From Actinophytocola algeriensis (GTDB lineage: Bacteria; Actinomycetota; Actinomycetes; Mycobacteriales; Pseudonocardiaceae): a stretch of 64,000 bases of DNA. Below are positions 16,175 through 25,662 of the stretch, piece after piece. The stretch's first letter is position 1. Every line of letters starts with the position of its first letter. The translations under genes were made by a program, and so were the position numbers. The notes under the pieces were generated by a model. The model was not told the origin of the DNA. It did no database searches and saw only the letters and a list, made by a program, of their open reading frames with translations. The stretch lies in NCBI RefSeq assembly GCF_014203735.1, contig NZ_JACHJQ010000002.1, positions 310,001 to 374,000 on the forward strand, given 5' to 3'.

Positions 16175-17553
16175 CGGACGTAGTGCTGGTCGGGGCCGGG
16201 ATCATGAGCGCGACGCTGGCCGCGCTCATCCGCGAGCTGGCGCCGGAATGGCACGTGACGGTGGTGGAACGCCTGCCGGGCGCGGGTATGGAGAGCTCGC
16301 ACGCGTGGCACAACGCGGGCACCGGCCACGCGGGGCTGTGCGAGTTCAACTACACGCCGCGGCGTGCGGACGGCACGATCGACGTGACCGCCGCGGTGCG
16401 GATCGGCGAGCAGTTCGCGACGTCGCTGGTGTTCTGGGCGCGGCTGGTGTCCCAGGGGCGGCTGGCCCCGGACTTCATCCGGCCGGTGCCACACATGGGT
16501 TTCGGCCGCGGCGTCGACGGGGTCGCGTACCTGCGGGCGAGGTACGCGGCGCTGCGGGACCACCCGTTGTTCGCGGACCTGGAGTACACGGCGGACCGTG
16601 CGCGCCTCGCGGAGTGGTTGCCGCTGGTGTCGGCGGGCCGCACGGACACGGTCGCGGTGACGAGGTCCCCGCAGGGCACGGACGTCGACTTCGGCCGCCT
16701 GACCCGAGGTCTGCTGGCGGACGCGGATGTGCGGTACGGAACCGAGGTGGTGGCGCTGCGACGGGCCGGTGACCACTGGCAGGTGCACCTGTCCGATGGC
16801 ACGGCTTCGCGGGCGCGGTTCGTGTTCGTCGGCGCGGGCGGGGCGACGCTGCCGCTGCTGCGGTCGGCGGGTGTGCCGGAGGTGCGGGGGCTGGGTGCGT
16901 TCCCCATCAGCGGGCAGTTCCTCCGCACGTCACGGCCGGACCTCGTGGCGGCACACCACGCGAAGCTGTACGGGCACGCGGAGCCGGGTGCGCCGTCGAT
17001 CTCGGTGCCACACCTGGACTCGCGGGTCGTCGACGGGACCGGGCACCTGCTGTTCGGCCCGTTCGCCGCGTTCTCACCGAGGTTCCTGGCCCACGGCAGG
17101 CGAACGGACCTGTTGCGTTCTGTGCACCGCGACAACGTCCCGGCACTGCTGGCGGCGGCGCGGGACAACCGGGGACTGGTCGCGTACCTGGTGCGGCAGC
17201 TGACCCAGACGATGCCGGGCAGGCTCGCCGTACTGCGCACGTTCGTCCCGGCCGCCCGCGACGAGGACTGGGAGCTGATCACGGCGGGCCAGCGGGTGCA
17301 GGTGCTGCGCAGGACGAACGGCCGGGGCACGATCGCGGGCTTCGGCACGGAACCGGTCGTGTCGGCGGACGGCACACTGGCGGGCCTGCTCGGCTCGTCG
17401 CCGGGCGCGTCGTCGGCCCCCGCGACGATGATCGACATCCTGGCGAGGTGCTTCCCGGCATGGCGGCCGAGGCTGCGAGACCTGGCCGACGACGACCTGA
17501 CCGAAGCCAGGAAAACCCTGGGGCTGACAGGAAAATCCGATGACCTTCCTTGA
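16171..17553 (+). CDS. mqo: Malate:quinone oxidoreductase
   Basis: A 460-residue FAD-dependent membrane-associated dehydrogenase that oxidises malate to oxaloacetate with a quinone acceptor. The N-terminal VLVGAGIMSATLAALIREL, ESSHAWHNAGTGHAGLCEF and the later ISGQFLRT, HAKLYGHA and FGPFAAFSPRFL blocks match the family. It is about 30-40 residues shorter than classical Mqo, mostly at the ends. Coupled by ATGA overlap to the AEC carrier and overlapping the next oxidase by 14 bases, it belongs to an organic-acid operon. It may be a paralogue specialised for another 2-hydroxyacid rather than the TCA-cycle enzyme. Confidence 0.85.
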   Translation: MTDVVLVGAGIMSATLAALIRELAPEWHVTVVERLPGAGMESSHAWHNAGTGHAGLCEFNYTPRRADGTIDVTAAVRIGEQFATSLVFWARLVSQGRLAPDFIRPVPHMGFGRGVDGVAYLRARYAALRDHPLFADLEYTADRARLAEWLPLVSAGRTDTVAVTRSPQGTDVDFGRLTRGLLADADVRYGTEVVALRRAGDHWQVHLSDGTASRARFVFVGAGGATLPLLRSAGVPEVRGLGAFPISGQFLRTSRPDLVAAHHAKLYGHAEPGAPSISVPHLDSRVVDGTGHLLFGPFAAFSPRFLAHGRRTDLLRSVHRDNVPALLAAARDNRGLVAYLVRQLTQTMPGRLAVLRTFVPAARDEDWELITAGQRVQVLRRTNGRGTIAGFGTEPVVSADGTLAGLLGSSPGASSAPATMIDILARCFPAWRPRLRDLADDDLTEARKTLGLTGKSDDLP

Positions 17554-18921
17554 GCGGCTTCGAGCCGTTGTGGGCGAGTCCGGCCTGCTCACCGAGCCCG
17601 GCCTCATGGCCGGGTACCTCACGGACTGGCGTGGCGCCTACCGGGGCCGGGCCGCCGCGGTCGTCCGGCCCGCGTCCACGGACGAGGTCGCGGCGGTCGT
17701 CAAGCTCTGCCACGACGACGGTGTCGCCGTGGTCCCCAGGGTGGCAACACCGGCCTGTGCGGCGGCGCCGTGCCCGACGACTCCGGCACGCAGGTGGTCC
17801 TGTCGCTCACCCGCCTGCGGCGCATCCGCGCCCTCGACCCCGCCAACCACACGATCACCGTCGAGGCCGGGGTGGTCCTCGCGGACGTCCAGGCCGCGGC
17901 GCGCGGCGCGGGCCTGCTGTTCCCGCTGTCCCTCGGTGCGGAAGGCAGCTGCACCATCGGTGGCAACCTCGCCACCAACGCCGGTGGCACGGCCGTCCTG
18001 CGTTACGGCACCATGCGCGACCTCACGCTCGGCCTCGAGATCGTGCTGCCGGACGGCCGCGTCTGGGACGGGCTCCGCGCACTCCGCAAGGACAACACCG
18101 GCTACGACCTGAAACACCTGTTCATCGGCGCGGAAGGCACGCTCGGCGTGATCACCGCCGCCGTGCTCACGCTCTTCCCCGGCATCCGCGCCCGCGCCAC
18201 CGCGTGGGTCGCGCTGCCCTCGCCGCGGGCGGCGGTCGACCTCATCGGTCAGGTCCGCGCCCTCGCCGGGGACCGCCTCACCACGTTCGAGCTGATGTCG
18301 CGCCAGGCCGTCGAGTTCGTGCTGCGCAACGGGAACCGCGACCCCTTCCGCGAGCCACACCCGTGGTACGCGCTCGTCGAGCTCACCGACACGCTCCCGG
18401 ACTCCGATCTCGACAGCGTCCTCGCCGCCGCGATGACCGGCGTGACCGACGCCGTGCTCGCCGCCGGGCCCGCGCAGGCCGCCGCGCTGCGGGGGTTGCG
18501 GGAAGGGATCTCCGAGGCGCAGAACCACGAGGGGCCGAGCCTCAAGCACGACGTGACCGTGCCGATCAGCGACCTCCCGGCGTTCGTCGAGCACACCGGC
18601 GCGGCACTCAGGAAGGCCGTGCCCGGCATCCGGCTCGTCACCTACGGGCACGTCGGCGACGGCAACCTGCACTACAACCTCAGCAAACCGCCCGGCTCCG
18701 GCGACGCCGCGTTCGCCGCACGAGCCGACGAGCTGGCGCGGATCGTGTACGACGCGACGGCGAGCTTCGGCGGCAGCATCAGCGCGGAGCACGGCCTCGG
18801 TCAGTCCAAAACCGAGACGATCCGCGACTACAAGCCGACTGTCGAGCTGGACCTGATGGGGCAGGTCAAGCGGCTGCTCGACCCGGCGGGGCTGATGAAT
18901 CCCGGCAAGGTCGTCACGTAA
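17540..18921 (+). pseudogene. FAD-linked D-2-hydroxyacid dehydrogenase, frameshifted
   Basis: The reading frame starts MTFLERLRAVVGESGLLTEP and breaks at the CCCC run 17734-17737. One extra C would restore PQGGNTGLCGGAVPDDSG, the classic pyrophosphate loop of the FAD_binding_4/GlcD family. The rest is well conserved: GAEGSCTIGGNLATNAGGT, FIGAEGTLGVIT, YGHVGDGNLHYNL and EHGLGQSK. With the base restored the protein has 460 residues, the usual size of D-lactate or D-2-hydroxyglutarate dehydrogenases. As sequenced, translation leaves the frame after about 65 residues. It overlaps mqo by 14 bases in the same operon. A genuine mutation and an assembly error are both possible. Confidence 0.88.
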
Positions 18922-18972
18922 CCGTCACGGCCACGCCCCGCCGAGGCAAAGAGGCACGGCGAGCCTGGAGGC

Positions 18973-20208
18973 ATGAGTGCCAGATCCAGCTCGTGGACCC
19001 GTGAGCTCGTCGAACTCGCCGCCCTCTTCCTCGCGGTCGCGGCGGCGGACCTGTTCGCCAACTCGGTCGCGCACGTCTCCAGCGGTGTGGTCATCCTCGC
19101 CGTGCTGGCGGTGGTGCTGATGGTGTGCGCTGTGGTGCACCACCGGATACGGCACCGCCCCCGGCCACCGGCACCGGCGCCCCCCTCGGTCGTGGAGGAG
19201 GACATACCACCGGCGGCGATGTGGCGAGTGCGCGCGACGGTGCGGGACACCCCGGGCAGCCTCGCGGGTCTCGCGGCGGGGCTCGCGAGCCGGGCGGTGA
19301 ACATCCTGTCCGTGCAGGTCCACCCGGTGACGGACGGCGTGGTCGACGAGTTCCTGGTCGAGTCCCGGGCACCGGCGGAGGCGATCGCGGCGGCGGTGCG
19401 GCACGGTGGCGGGCGGGACGTCACTGTCACCGCGGCCGACGCCCACGACCTGGTCGACATCCCGACCCGCATCCTTTCGATGATCACCACGGACGTCACC
19501 GACGGGATCGACCTCGCCCGATCTGTCCGCACGCTGCTCGGTGAGTGCGAGCTGCGGTGGGAGCCTTCCGGCTCACCGACCGACGGTGCCGAGGGCACGA
19601 CGATGCGGCTGGCTGATCCGGAGGGCGGGGTGCTGACGGTGTCGCGGTCCGGCGCCGGGTTCACACCGGCCGAGTACGCGCGGGTGCGTGCGTTGCTCGA
19701 ACTGGACGGCGAGTTCGCGCGGTGGTTGCGGGCGCAGCATTCGGCGGTGTTGCTGGCGTCGGGCGAGGAGCTGACCGTGCGGCAGGCGTCGGTGGCGGAT
19801 GTACCCGCCTTGCTGGCGATGCACTTCCGGTGTTCCCGGCGGTCCCGGCGGCTGCGGTACCTCAGCGGCACCCGCACGTCCGCCGCCGATCTCACGCGGT
19901 TGGTGAACCGGCGGCACGGGCGGACGCTGGTGGTCGTCGACCCGGGCGGAGACGTGGTGGCGATGGGGAACCTGATGCACGACGGGCCGGATTCGGAGAT
20001 GGCGTTGCTGGTCGAGGACGCTTGGCAAGGACACGGGATCGGCTCGATGCTGTTGCGCCGGTTGCTGGCGGCCGTGCCTGGTGGCCGGGCGGTGGTCGCC
20101 GTGGCCGAGCAGGGGAACGGGGCGATGTCGGCGGTGCTTCGGCGCGCTGGGGCGGAGTTGGACCGGGTGGAGGCCGGCGTCGCACATCTGACGTTGCCCG
20201 CGCGGTGA
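18973..20208 (+). CDS. Membrane-anchored ACT-domain GNAT acetyltransferase
   Basis: A 411-residue fusion. Two transmembrane helices (about residues 10-55) and a proline-rich linker lead into an ACT domain (about 83-155: WRVRATVRDTPGSLAGLAAG, then ILSVQVHPV and DEFLVESRAP). A variable region follows, then a GNAT acetyltransferase domain (about 265-400: LTVRQASVADVPALLAMH, with acetyl-CoA loop EDAWQGHGIGSMLLRRLL). ACT domains usually bind amino acids, so amino-acid-gated protein or small-molecule acetylation at the membrane is a reasonable hypothesis. GGAGG precedes the ATG. It may be read through from the mqo operon but stands 50 bases apart. Confidence 0.8.
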   Translation: MSARSSSWTRELVELAALFLAVAAADLFANSVAHVSSGVVILAVLAVVLMVCAVVHHRIRHRPRPPAPAPPSVVEEDIPPAAMWRVRATVRDTPGSLAGLAAGLASRAVNILSVQVHPVTDGVVDEFLVESRAPAEAIAAAVRHGGGRDVTVTAADAHDLVDIPTRILSMITTDVTDGIDLARSVRTLLGECELRWEPSGSPTDGAEGTTMRLADPEGGVLTVSRSGAGFTPAEYARVRALLELDGEFARWLRAQHSAVLLASGEELTVRQASVADVPALLAMHFRCSRRSRRLRYLSGTRTSAADLTRLVNRRHGRTLVVVDPGGDVVAMGNLMHDGPDSEMALLVEDAWQGHGIGSMLLRRLLAAVPGGRAVVAVAEQGNGAMSAVLRRAGAELDRVEAGVAHLTLPAR

Positions 20209-20265
20209 GGGCCTTGTGCTGCCCACCGCGGGCCGCTCCGGGCTCCCGGGTCGGAGCAAAGGAAA

Positions 20266-20310
20266 ACCCTGCGGTGCTGCCAGGTCGGGGGTCCGCCAGC
20301 ACCGCAGGGT
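20266..20310. terminator. Bidirectional hairpin between convergent genes
   Basis: ACCCTGCGGTGCTG (20266-20279) and CAGCACCGCAGGGT (20297-20310) form a perfect 14-bp stem around a 17-base loop. The hairpin lies between the ends of the ACT-GNAT gene and the PA14/DUF1080 gene and probably terminates both. The other bases of 20209-20402 show nothing further. Confidence 0.8.
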
Positions 20311-20402
20311 CACTCACCTCATCGCACCGGCCCCCGGTGTCGTTACACCGGTCCGGCAGTCATGCGAAGTGTGAATTCCTGATCACTCCACGCACCGGTG
20401 GT

Positions 20403-23359
20403 TCACGCCAGCGGCTCGATCCAGATGTTGCGGAAGCGTGGGTTCGCACCCGCGTCGCCGTGGTCCTGCAGACGGATCGACTGCGGTGACGCGTCCTCCG
20501 GGAGGTTGTCGCCGGTGCCGCCGTCGATCTCCACGTCGTTGTGGACCGTCACGCCGTTCCACACGACCGTGACCCGCGCGTTCGCGGTCTTGTTGCCCGC
20601 GCTGTCGAACCGGGCCGCGCGGAACGTGATGTCGTAGGTCTGCCACGTGCCCGACGCGGTGGCGGCGTTGGTGCTCGGCGCGCGCTTGTTGTAGACCGAG
20701 CCCGCCTCGTTGATCGCCGCGGGCTTGCCGAACGACTCCAGCACCTGCACCTCGTACCGTTCCTGCAGGAACACGCCGCTGTTGCCGCGGGCCTGCCCGG
20801 TCACCTCGGGCGGGTACACCGGCTCGTACCACTCGACGTGCAGCCGGAAGTCGCCGAACTTCTGGCGGGTGCGGATGTCGCCACCCAGCGACTCCATCGA
20901 GCCGCCGGACACCGGCCAGGTCGCCGCGCCGCCGGAGCGGGCCTCCCACGCGTTCAGGTTCGTGCCGTCGAACAGCACGACCCGGCTGCCCGACGTGACC
21001 GTCAGCTTGTCGAGGTTGACGTTGCCGCTGTCACCGGAGTCGTACTTGTACACCACCGTGTTGTTGCCCGCGTTGAGCGGCACCGCCTCGGTGTGCGTCG
21101 CCCACGTGTCCCAGTTGCCCGTGCTCGCCAGCGACACCTGTTTCACCTTGGTGCCGTTGACGTACAGGCTCACGGTCTTGGTGCCCGCGAACGGGTTCGG
21201 GCCGTTGGAGTACCGCAGCCCGAGGTTGTGCGTGCCCGCCGACGCGGCGGTCACGGTGAACGACGTGGTGGCGCCCTGGGTCCAGTACCCGTCGACGAAC
21301 CCGGTGCCCGAGTAACCGGTGTGGTCGGTGTTGACCCCCGCGCCGCCGGACAGGCCCGCGGTCTCGGCCTCGTAGTCCCTGGCCTGACCGGTCGTGCCGA
21401 CGAGCGCGTTGAGCGTGTACCAGGCCTCGGTGCTCCACAGCGTCGCACCGGACTCGGCGCGAACGGCCGCGGCGACCGGACGTGCACGACGCGACCCGCC
21501 TGCAGGCCGGCGAGCTTCAGCGTCACCTTCCTGCGGTCCGCGGACGGGGTCGCCGAGGTGACGGACAGGGTCTGCTGGTCGACCTTCGGGCCGCCGTAGT
21601 CCGCGGTCGGCACGTACCGCCACTGCTGCACCTGGTACTTCGCCGCCAGGTCCTGCACCGTCGCGGTGGACAGCGGTTGCGTGTACTCCAGCTCGAAACC
21701 GCCGTCGATCGCGCGCATGGCGAGGATGTCGAAGGCGTTCGTGCCGTTCGGGGTGAGCTTCTGCAGGCCGTGGGACAGCTTGCCCGGCTGGCCCCAGTTG
21801 CCGCCCGCGCCGATGCCGCCGGTGTAGATGGCGCCGTCGGGTCCGAGGCTGATGCGGCTCACGCCCGCCTCGAGTCCTTGCGTCATGCGGAAGACGGCGC
21901 CCTGGTACTCACCGTTGACCTTCTCGAGGTACGCGCGCTGCAGGCCGCCGTAGGTGACGTCCCCGAACACCATCTGCCCGGCGAACGGGCCCGCGGTGAG
22001 CTGGACGGGGTTGACCGGGGAGTTCGCGATCTCGTTCTGCGGCAACCACAGCACGGGCTGCGTCACGGGCCTCGAGTCGAAGGGGCCGTCCGGGTTCATG
22101 TAGTGGTTGAAGAACCGGTCCTGCTTGATGTGCAGCAGTTTCGACGACGGCAGCCAGCCACCCTGGTTGTCGGTGACGAAGATGTCGCCGTCGGGTCCCC
22201 AGCCGATGCCGTGCGGGGTGCGCAGCCCACCGGCCACATAGGACACCGCACCGGTCGCCTTGTTCACCTTGATGGTCGTGCCGCGGTTGGGTGCGGGCTG
22301 CGGGTCGGTGGTGGCGCCGCCGTAGTTGATGGAGACGGACAGGTTCAGGTAGAAGAAGCCGTCCTTGTACAGCAGGCCGAACGCGAACTCGTGGAAGTTC
22401 CCGCCGAACGGCCAGGTCGCGACCGTGCGGTAGTTGTCGGTGACGCCGTCACCGTTGGTGTCGTTCAGCTCGGTGAGGCCGTCCTTCTCCGACACGTACA
22501 GCTTGCCGTCGACGTACTTGATGCCCATGGGCTCCTTGAGCCCGGACGCGATGCGTTGGGTCGTGACGCGTGACGGGTCGGTGTTGCCGGTGACGCCGGA
22601 CAGGAGGTGGACCTCGCCGAGCTCGTTGTCCGAGCCACCCCAGGTCGCGATGGCGAGCCGGCCGTCCGGCAGCCAGTCCATGGCGCTGACCTGCGGCTCG
22701 AAGCCGTTGGGGCGCAAGTTGGTCAGGGTGTAGCCGGGGTGCACGCCGGTGAGCGGGATGCCGTCGCCCGGTGAGTCGGCGCCGCCCTCGCACTCCTTGC
22801 GGCCGGGCGCGGTCACCCGGACGACACCGGCGTCGGTCGACAGGACGCTGTTCGGCACGACCGTGAACGCCGACGCGCCGGGCGGCCGCCATTCGAGGGT
22901 GACCTGCTGGCCGCCCGCGTTGTCGAAGTGGTCGATGCGCAGCGCGTGGTAGCCGGGGGTGAGGTTGACCGAGCCCTCGGCGGGGGTCGGCGAGTGCAGT
23001 CCGTCGTGGTTGACGACGGTCGTGCCGTCGATCCGCAGCCGGGAGCCGTCGTCGCTCGTGAGCCGGAAGGCGTGCGTGCCCGCCGTGGCGATGTTGATGT
23101 TGCCGGTGACCTCGGACTGGAAGAAGTCGCCGATCCCGAACTCGTTGCCACTCCAGTTGATCGTGGGCATCAGCTTGTCGACGTTGGGCGTCTGCCCGGC
23201 TTTCAGCGTGCAGAGCCTGGTCAGCTCTGTCTGCAGGTCGTAGACCCGCAGTGTCACACCGGGTTCCTGGGGCGGCACGGCGGCCGCCGAGGCGGCTATG
23301 ACGGGCAGGACTCCGAGACTTGTGAGGGCAGCACAAAGTCCACCGAGTATTCGGCGCAT
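20403..23359 (-). pseudogene. Secreted PA14-sorbosone dehydrogenase-CBM6-DUF1080 protein, frameshifted
   Basis: A very large exported protein for oxidative sugar breakdown. Restored, it has 985 residues: signal peptide (MRRILGGLCAALTSLG), PA14 domain (about 35-165), glucose/sorbosone dehydrogenase-like propeller (about 205-600), a linker (PFA-AESGATLWSTEAWYTLN), a CBM6 (YEAETAGLSGGAG, about 655-770), and a C-terminal DUF1080/3-keto-disaccharide hydrolase lectin-like domain (VLFDGTNLNAWEARSG, RGNSGVFLQERYEVQVLES). The frame breaks near 21458, where one missing C on the plus strand (G in the coding strand) removes CBM6 and DUF1080 from the product. GGGAGAAG precedes the ATG. The operator at 23420 lies 61 bases upstream. 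Confidence 0.85.
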
Positions 23360-23419
23360 GTCTTCTCCCGAGTTGGCTGGATGCAGGGGGTCACAGCCGC
23401 GTTACGAACCGTAGGACCA

Positions 23420-23442
23420 CTTTTGTCGACGGTCAACAAAAG
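23420..23442. promoter_or_regulatory. Palindromic operator, site 1
   Basis: CTTTTGTCGACGGTCAACAAAAG is 23 bases long, read here as arms CTTTTGT(C)GAC and GTCAACAAAAG, with A and T extending it to 25. It matches the site at 24327-24351 at about 20 of 25 positions. It sits upstream of the PA14/DUF1080 gene, where a repressor would block transcription. The AT-rich palindrome is striking in this GC-rich background and resembles ROK-type operators. Confidence 0.65.
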
Positions 23443-23509
23443 TCGGTCGAAGACATGCAAAGTTACGTCAAACGGACGCAATAGTCCGATGGGTAGCCAA
23501 ACTCCGGGC

Positions 23510-23662
23510 TCAGGACGGCGTGAAGCCGCCCTCGTTGTCCTTGTGCGCGGGCTCCGGCGGGACCATCTCGTCGCGTTCCGTCTCGGGTTGTTTCACCTCG
23601 CGGGCCAGCTCCTTCGCTTCCTTGATCTTGCGGGCCACCTCGTCCAGCTCGGGGTTCGGCAT
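23510..23662 (-). CDS. Small charged protein of 50 residues
   Basis: A short gene with an excellent AAGGAG ribosome-binding site six bases before the ATG. The product starts MPNPELDEVARKIKEAKELA and ends KDNEGGFTPS. It is strongly charged, with a predicted amphipathic helix over residues 5-25 and no signal or membrane segment. Third-position GC is high throughout, which supports coding. Function is unknown to me; it stands alone between the operator region and the SnoaL-like gene. Leads to nothing recognisable downstream before the PA14 gene promoter. Confidence 0.65.
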   Translation of the reverse strand: MPNPELDEVARKIKEAKELAREVKQPETERDEMVPPEPAHKDNEGGFTPS

Positions 23663-23767
23663 CGTCGCTCCTTCGTGGGTCGCCAACTCGGGCTACCACG
23701 CCGGACAGCCGCGAAACTGGCACAGGACGTGGCTGATCGACTACCCGCCGCCACAGATGTTCAACCG

Positions 23768-24262
23768 TCAACCTTCTCGGCTTGCAACCTGTTCCACCGC
23801 CCAGCGGTTCGCCGTCAGGCGGAAGCTCGGCAGGTCGTCGAGTGACGACATGGCCTCGTAGATGCGCTCGTAGCCGGTGTGGGTGATGCGCCAGCGGCCG
23901 CCGTCGGCACGGCGGTAGCGGTCCTCGTAGTACGCGGCGCCGGTGATCACCAGGCGGTGGGCCTCGACGATGACCGTGTCCTGGAACGCCCACCTGCCGA
24001 CCGCCTCGGCGCCGTCGATGTCGATCTCCGGCTGCGTGGCGAAATGCGTGGTGGTCATGCCCTCGCCCAGCTTGTCGCGGAGGAACGCGACCAGCGCGTC
24101 CCGCCCGTCGAAGTGGAGCGGGCTGCCGTAGACGGGCGTGCCGTAGTCCGCCGTGGCGTCGACGGCCAGAGTGTCCGCGAGGCCGTCCCAGTCCTTGGTG
24201 TCCACGCAGCGGAGGTAGCGGTGCTTGAGACGTTTGATCTCTTCGAGCGCGACTAGGTCCAT
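23768..24262 (-). CDS. SnoaL-like/NTF2-fold protein
   Basis: A 164-residue cone-shaped alpha+beta barrel protein (SnoaL_4 type). The characteristic start EEIKRLKHRYLRCVDTKDWD is followed by LAVDATADYG, HFATQPEIDIDG, GRWAFQDTV and GRWRITHTGYERIYE. Members bind small hydrophobic or ring-shaped ligands and include dehydratases, isomerases and non-catalytic proteins, so no reaction can be named. It is transcribed away from the isomerase operon. Its start lies 64 bases from the operator at 24327, so the same regulator could influence it. Confidence 0.85.
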   Translation of the reverse strand: MDLVALEEIKRLKHRYLRCVDTKDWDGLADTLAVDATADYGTPVYGSPLHFDGRDALVAFLRDKLGEGMTTTHFATQPEIDIDGAEAVGRWAFQDTVIVEAHRLVITGAAYYEDRYRRADGGRWRITHTGYERIYEAMSSLDDLPSFRLTANRWAVEQVASREG

Positions 24263-24326
24263 GCCTCAAGCTTCCGCCGGACCGCTGGGCAACACAAGAA
24301 CGTGTTCTCATTTGATCATGACAGCC

Positions 24327-24351
24327 ACTTTTGTTGTTGATCAACGAAAGT
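24327..24351. promoter_or_regulatory. Palindromic operator, site 2
   Basis: The 25 bases begin ACTTTTGTTGTTG and end ATCAACGAAAGT. They repeat the arrangement at 23420-23442, with CCACTTTTGT and TCAAC-AAAGT shared. The site is 168 bases before the isomerase ATG and close to the SnoaL-like start, giving the same putative regulator control over both halves of the keto-sugar locus. Confidence 0.65.
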
Positions 24352-24518
24352 ATGCACGTATTCGCAGAAAGCGTGCGATACTTCACGCCGAAGTCTTCAC
24401 ACAGCTGTCACAAGCAGCTCACGGCCGGCCTCCACAGGACGTCAGTTTCGCACGGGCTCAGCGCCCCTTCCCCTCCTCCGCCATGGCTGAGCCCTGTCCG
24501 CAGAAAGGTCATCTCTCC

Positions 24519-25637
24519 ATGAACGACCAGCACGGCAGACGTACGTCCCGGTTCACCCGCCGTGACGTGTTCAAGGCGTCGGCAGGCGCCGCCGCGGTAC
24601 TGGGCGCGGCCGGACTCCCGGTCCTCGCGACCGGCACCCCCGCCCTCGCCGACGACAACGGCCGCAAGAACAGACACGGCAAAGGGTTACGCGTCGAGCC
24701 GCTGATCCCCAGCCGCAACCGGGGCATCATCCTCTACAGCGTCCGCGACCGGATCTCCGCTGCCCCCGACGACAGCGGGATCCCGTACGGCTTCGAGCGC
24801 GTCCTCGCCCGCCTCGCCGAGATCGGCTACAAGGAGATCGAGTTCGCCGGCTACAACCAGCACACCTCGATCCTCGGCCGCCAGATCACGCCGCGTGAGA
24901 TCCGCAAGATCCTCGACGACAACGGGCTCGTCGCGAACGGCACGCACACGTCGATCAACCCGGCCACCTTCGAGCAGCAGATGGACATCGCCGAAGAGCT
25001 GGGCATGAAGAACATCGGCACCGGCAGCGACCCGACGAACAGCGTGTACACGGCCGACTGGGACGCGGCCGCTGACACCTGGAACGACCTGGGCCGCGCG
25101 GCCCGCAAGCGGGGCCTGCGCCTGTACACCCACAACCACGACGCCGCGTACGGCTTCCTGCTGGACGCGGGCCCGCTCGACGCGAACGGCAAGCCGACCC
25201 GTTCCTCTGGCACGCGCCGCCTCGAGTACTTCTTCGAGAAGACCGACCCGCGCTACGTGTTCTTCGAGATGGACGTGTTCTGGGCCTACGTCGCCCGGTT
25301 CAAGCACCACACCTACACCGACCGCCGTGGCAACCAGCAGACCGACCTGTTCGACCCGATCCTGACCGTCGCGCCGCGCACCACCCGGTTCCCGCTGTTC
25401 CACGCCAAGGACGGCAACAAGAACCCGGCCGTCGGCAACGGGTACGACATGGTCCCGCTCGGCACCGGCGACATCAACTTCCAGCAGTTCTTCCAGACCA
25501 TCGGCGAGCAGGACTTCCACCACGCCAACTGGGAGCAGGACTCCGCGCCGGGCGGTGCCGCGAACCCAGGACAGTCCATCGACTTCGCCTCGGTGAGCTA
25601 CACCAACATGTCCGAGCTGACGATCTACAAGCGCTGA
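24519..25637 (+). CDS. Tat-exported sugar phosphate isomerase/epimerase-like TIM barrel
   Basis: A 372-residue protein beginning MNDQHGRRTSRFTRRDVFKASAG, a clear twin-arginine signal with a cleavage site near ALADD. The mature part is an AP_endonuc_2/xylose-isomerase-like barrel: GIILYSVRDRI, EIGYKEIEFAGYNQ, NGLVANGTHTSIN, LGMKNIGTGS, LRLYTHNHDAAY, FFEMDVFWAYVARF and LFHAKDGNK. The His, Glu and Asp residues are consistent with a metal site. Exported members sit beside ThuA and DUF1080 genes and probably act on 3-keto sugars. An AAAGG site precedes the ATG; upstream open codons lack coding character. It is 25 bases ahead of the ThuA gene, in one operon. Confidence 0.88.
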   Translation: MNDQHGRRTSRFTRRDVFKASAGAAAVLGAAGLPVLATGTPALADDNGRKNRHGKGLRVEPLIPSRNRGIILYSVRDRISAAPDDSGIPYGFERVLARLAEIGYKEIEFAGYNQHTSILGRQITPREIRKILDDNGLVANGTHTSINPATFEQQMDIAEELGMKNIGTGSDPTNSVYTADWDAAADTWNDLGRAARKRGLRLYTHNHDAAYGFLLDAGPLDANGKPTRSSGTRRLEYFFEKTDPRYVFFEMDVFWAYVARFKHHTYTDRRGNQQTDLFDPILTVAPRTTRFPLFHAKDGNKNPAVGNGYDMVPLGTGDINFQQFFQTIGEQDFHHANWEQDSAPGGAANPGQSIDFASVSYTNMSELTIYKR

Positions 25638-25662
25638 CCCCGAGTAACGCGTGGAGGGAATC

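Noticed and set aside
24225-24518. Longer N-terminus for the isomerase
   Set aside because: It would run through the palindromic operator and move the twin-arginine signal about 100 residues inside the protein.
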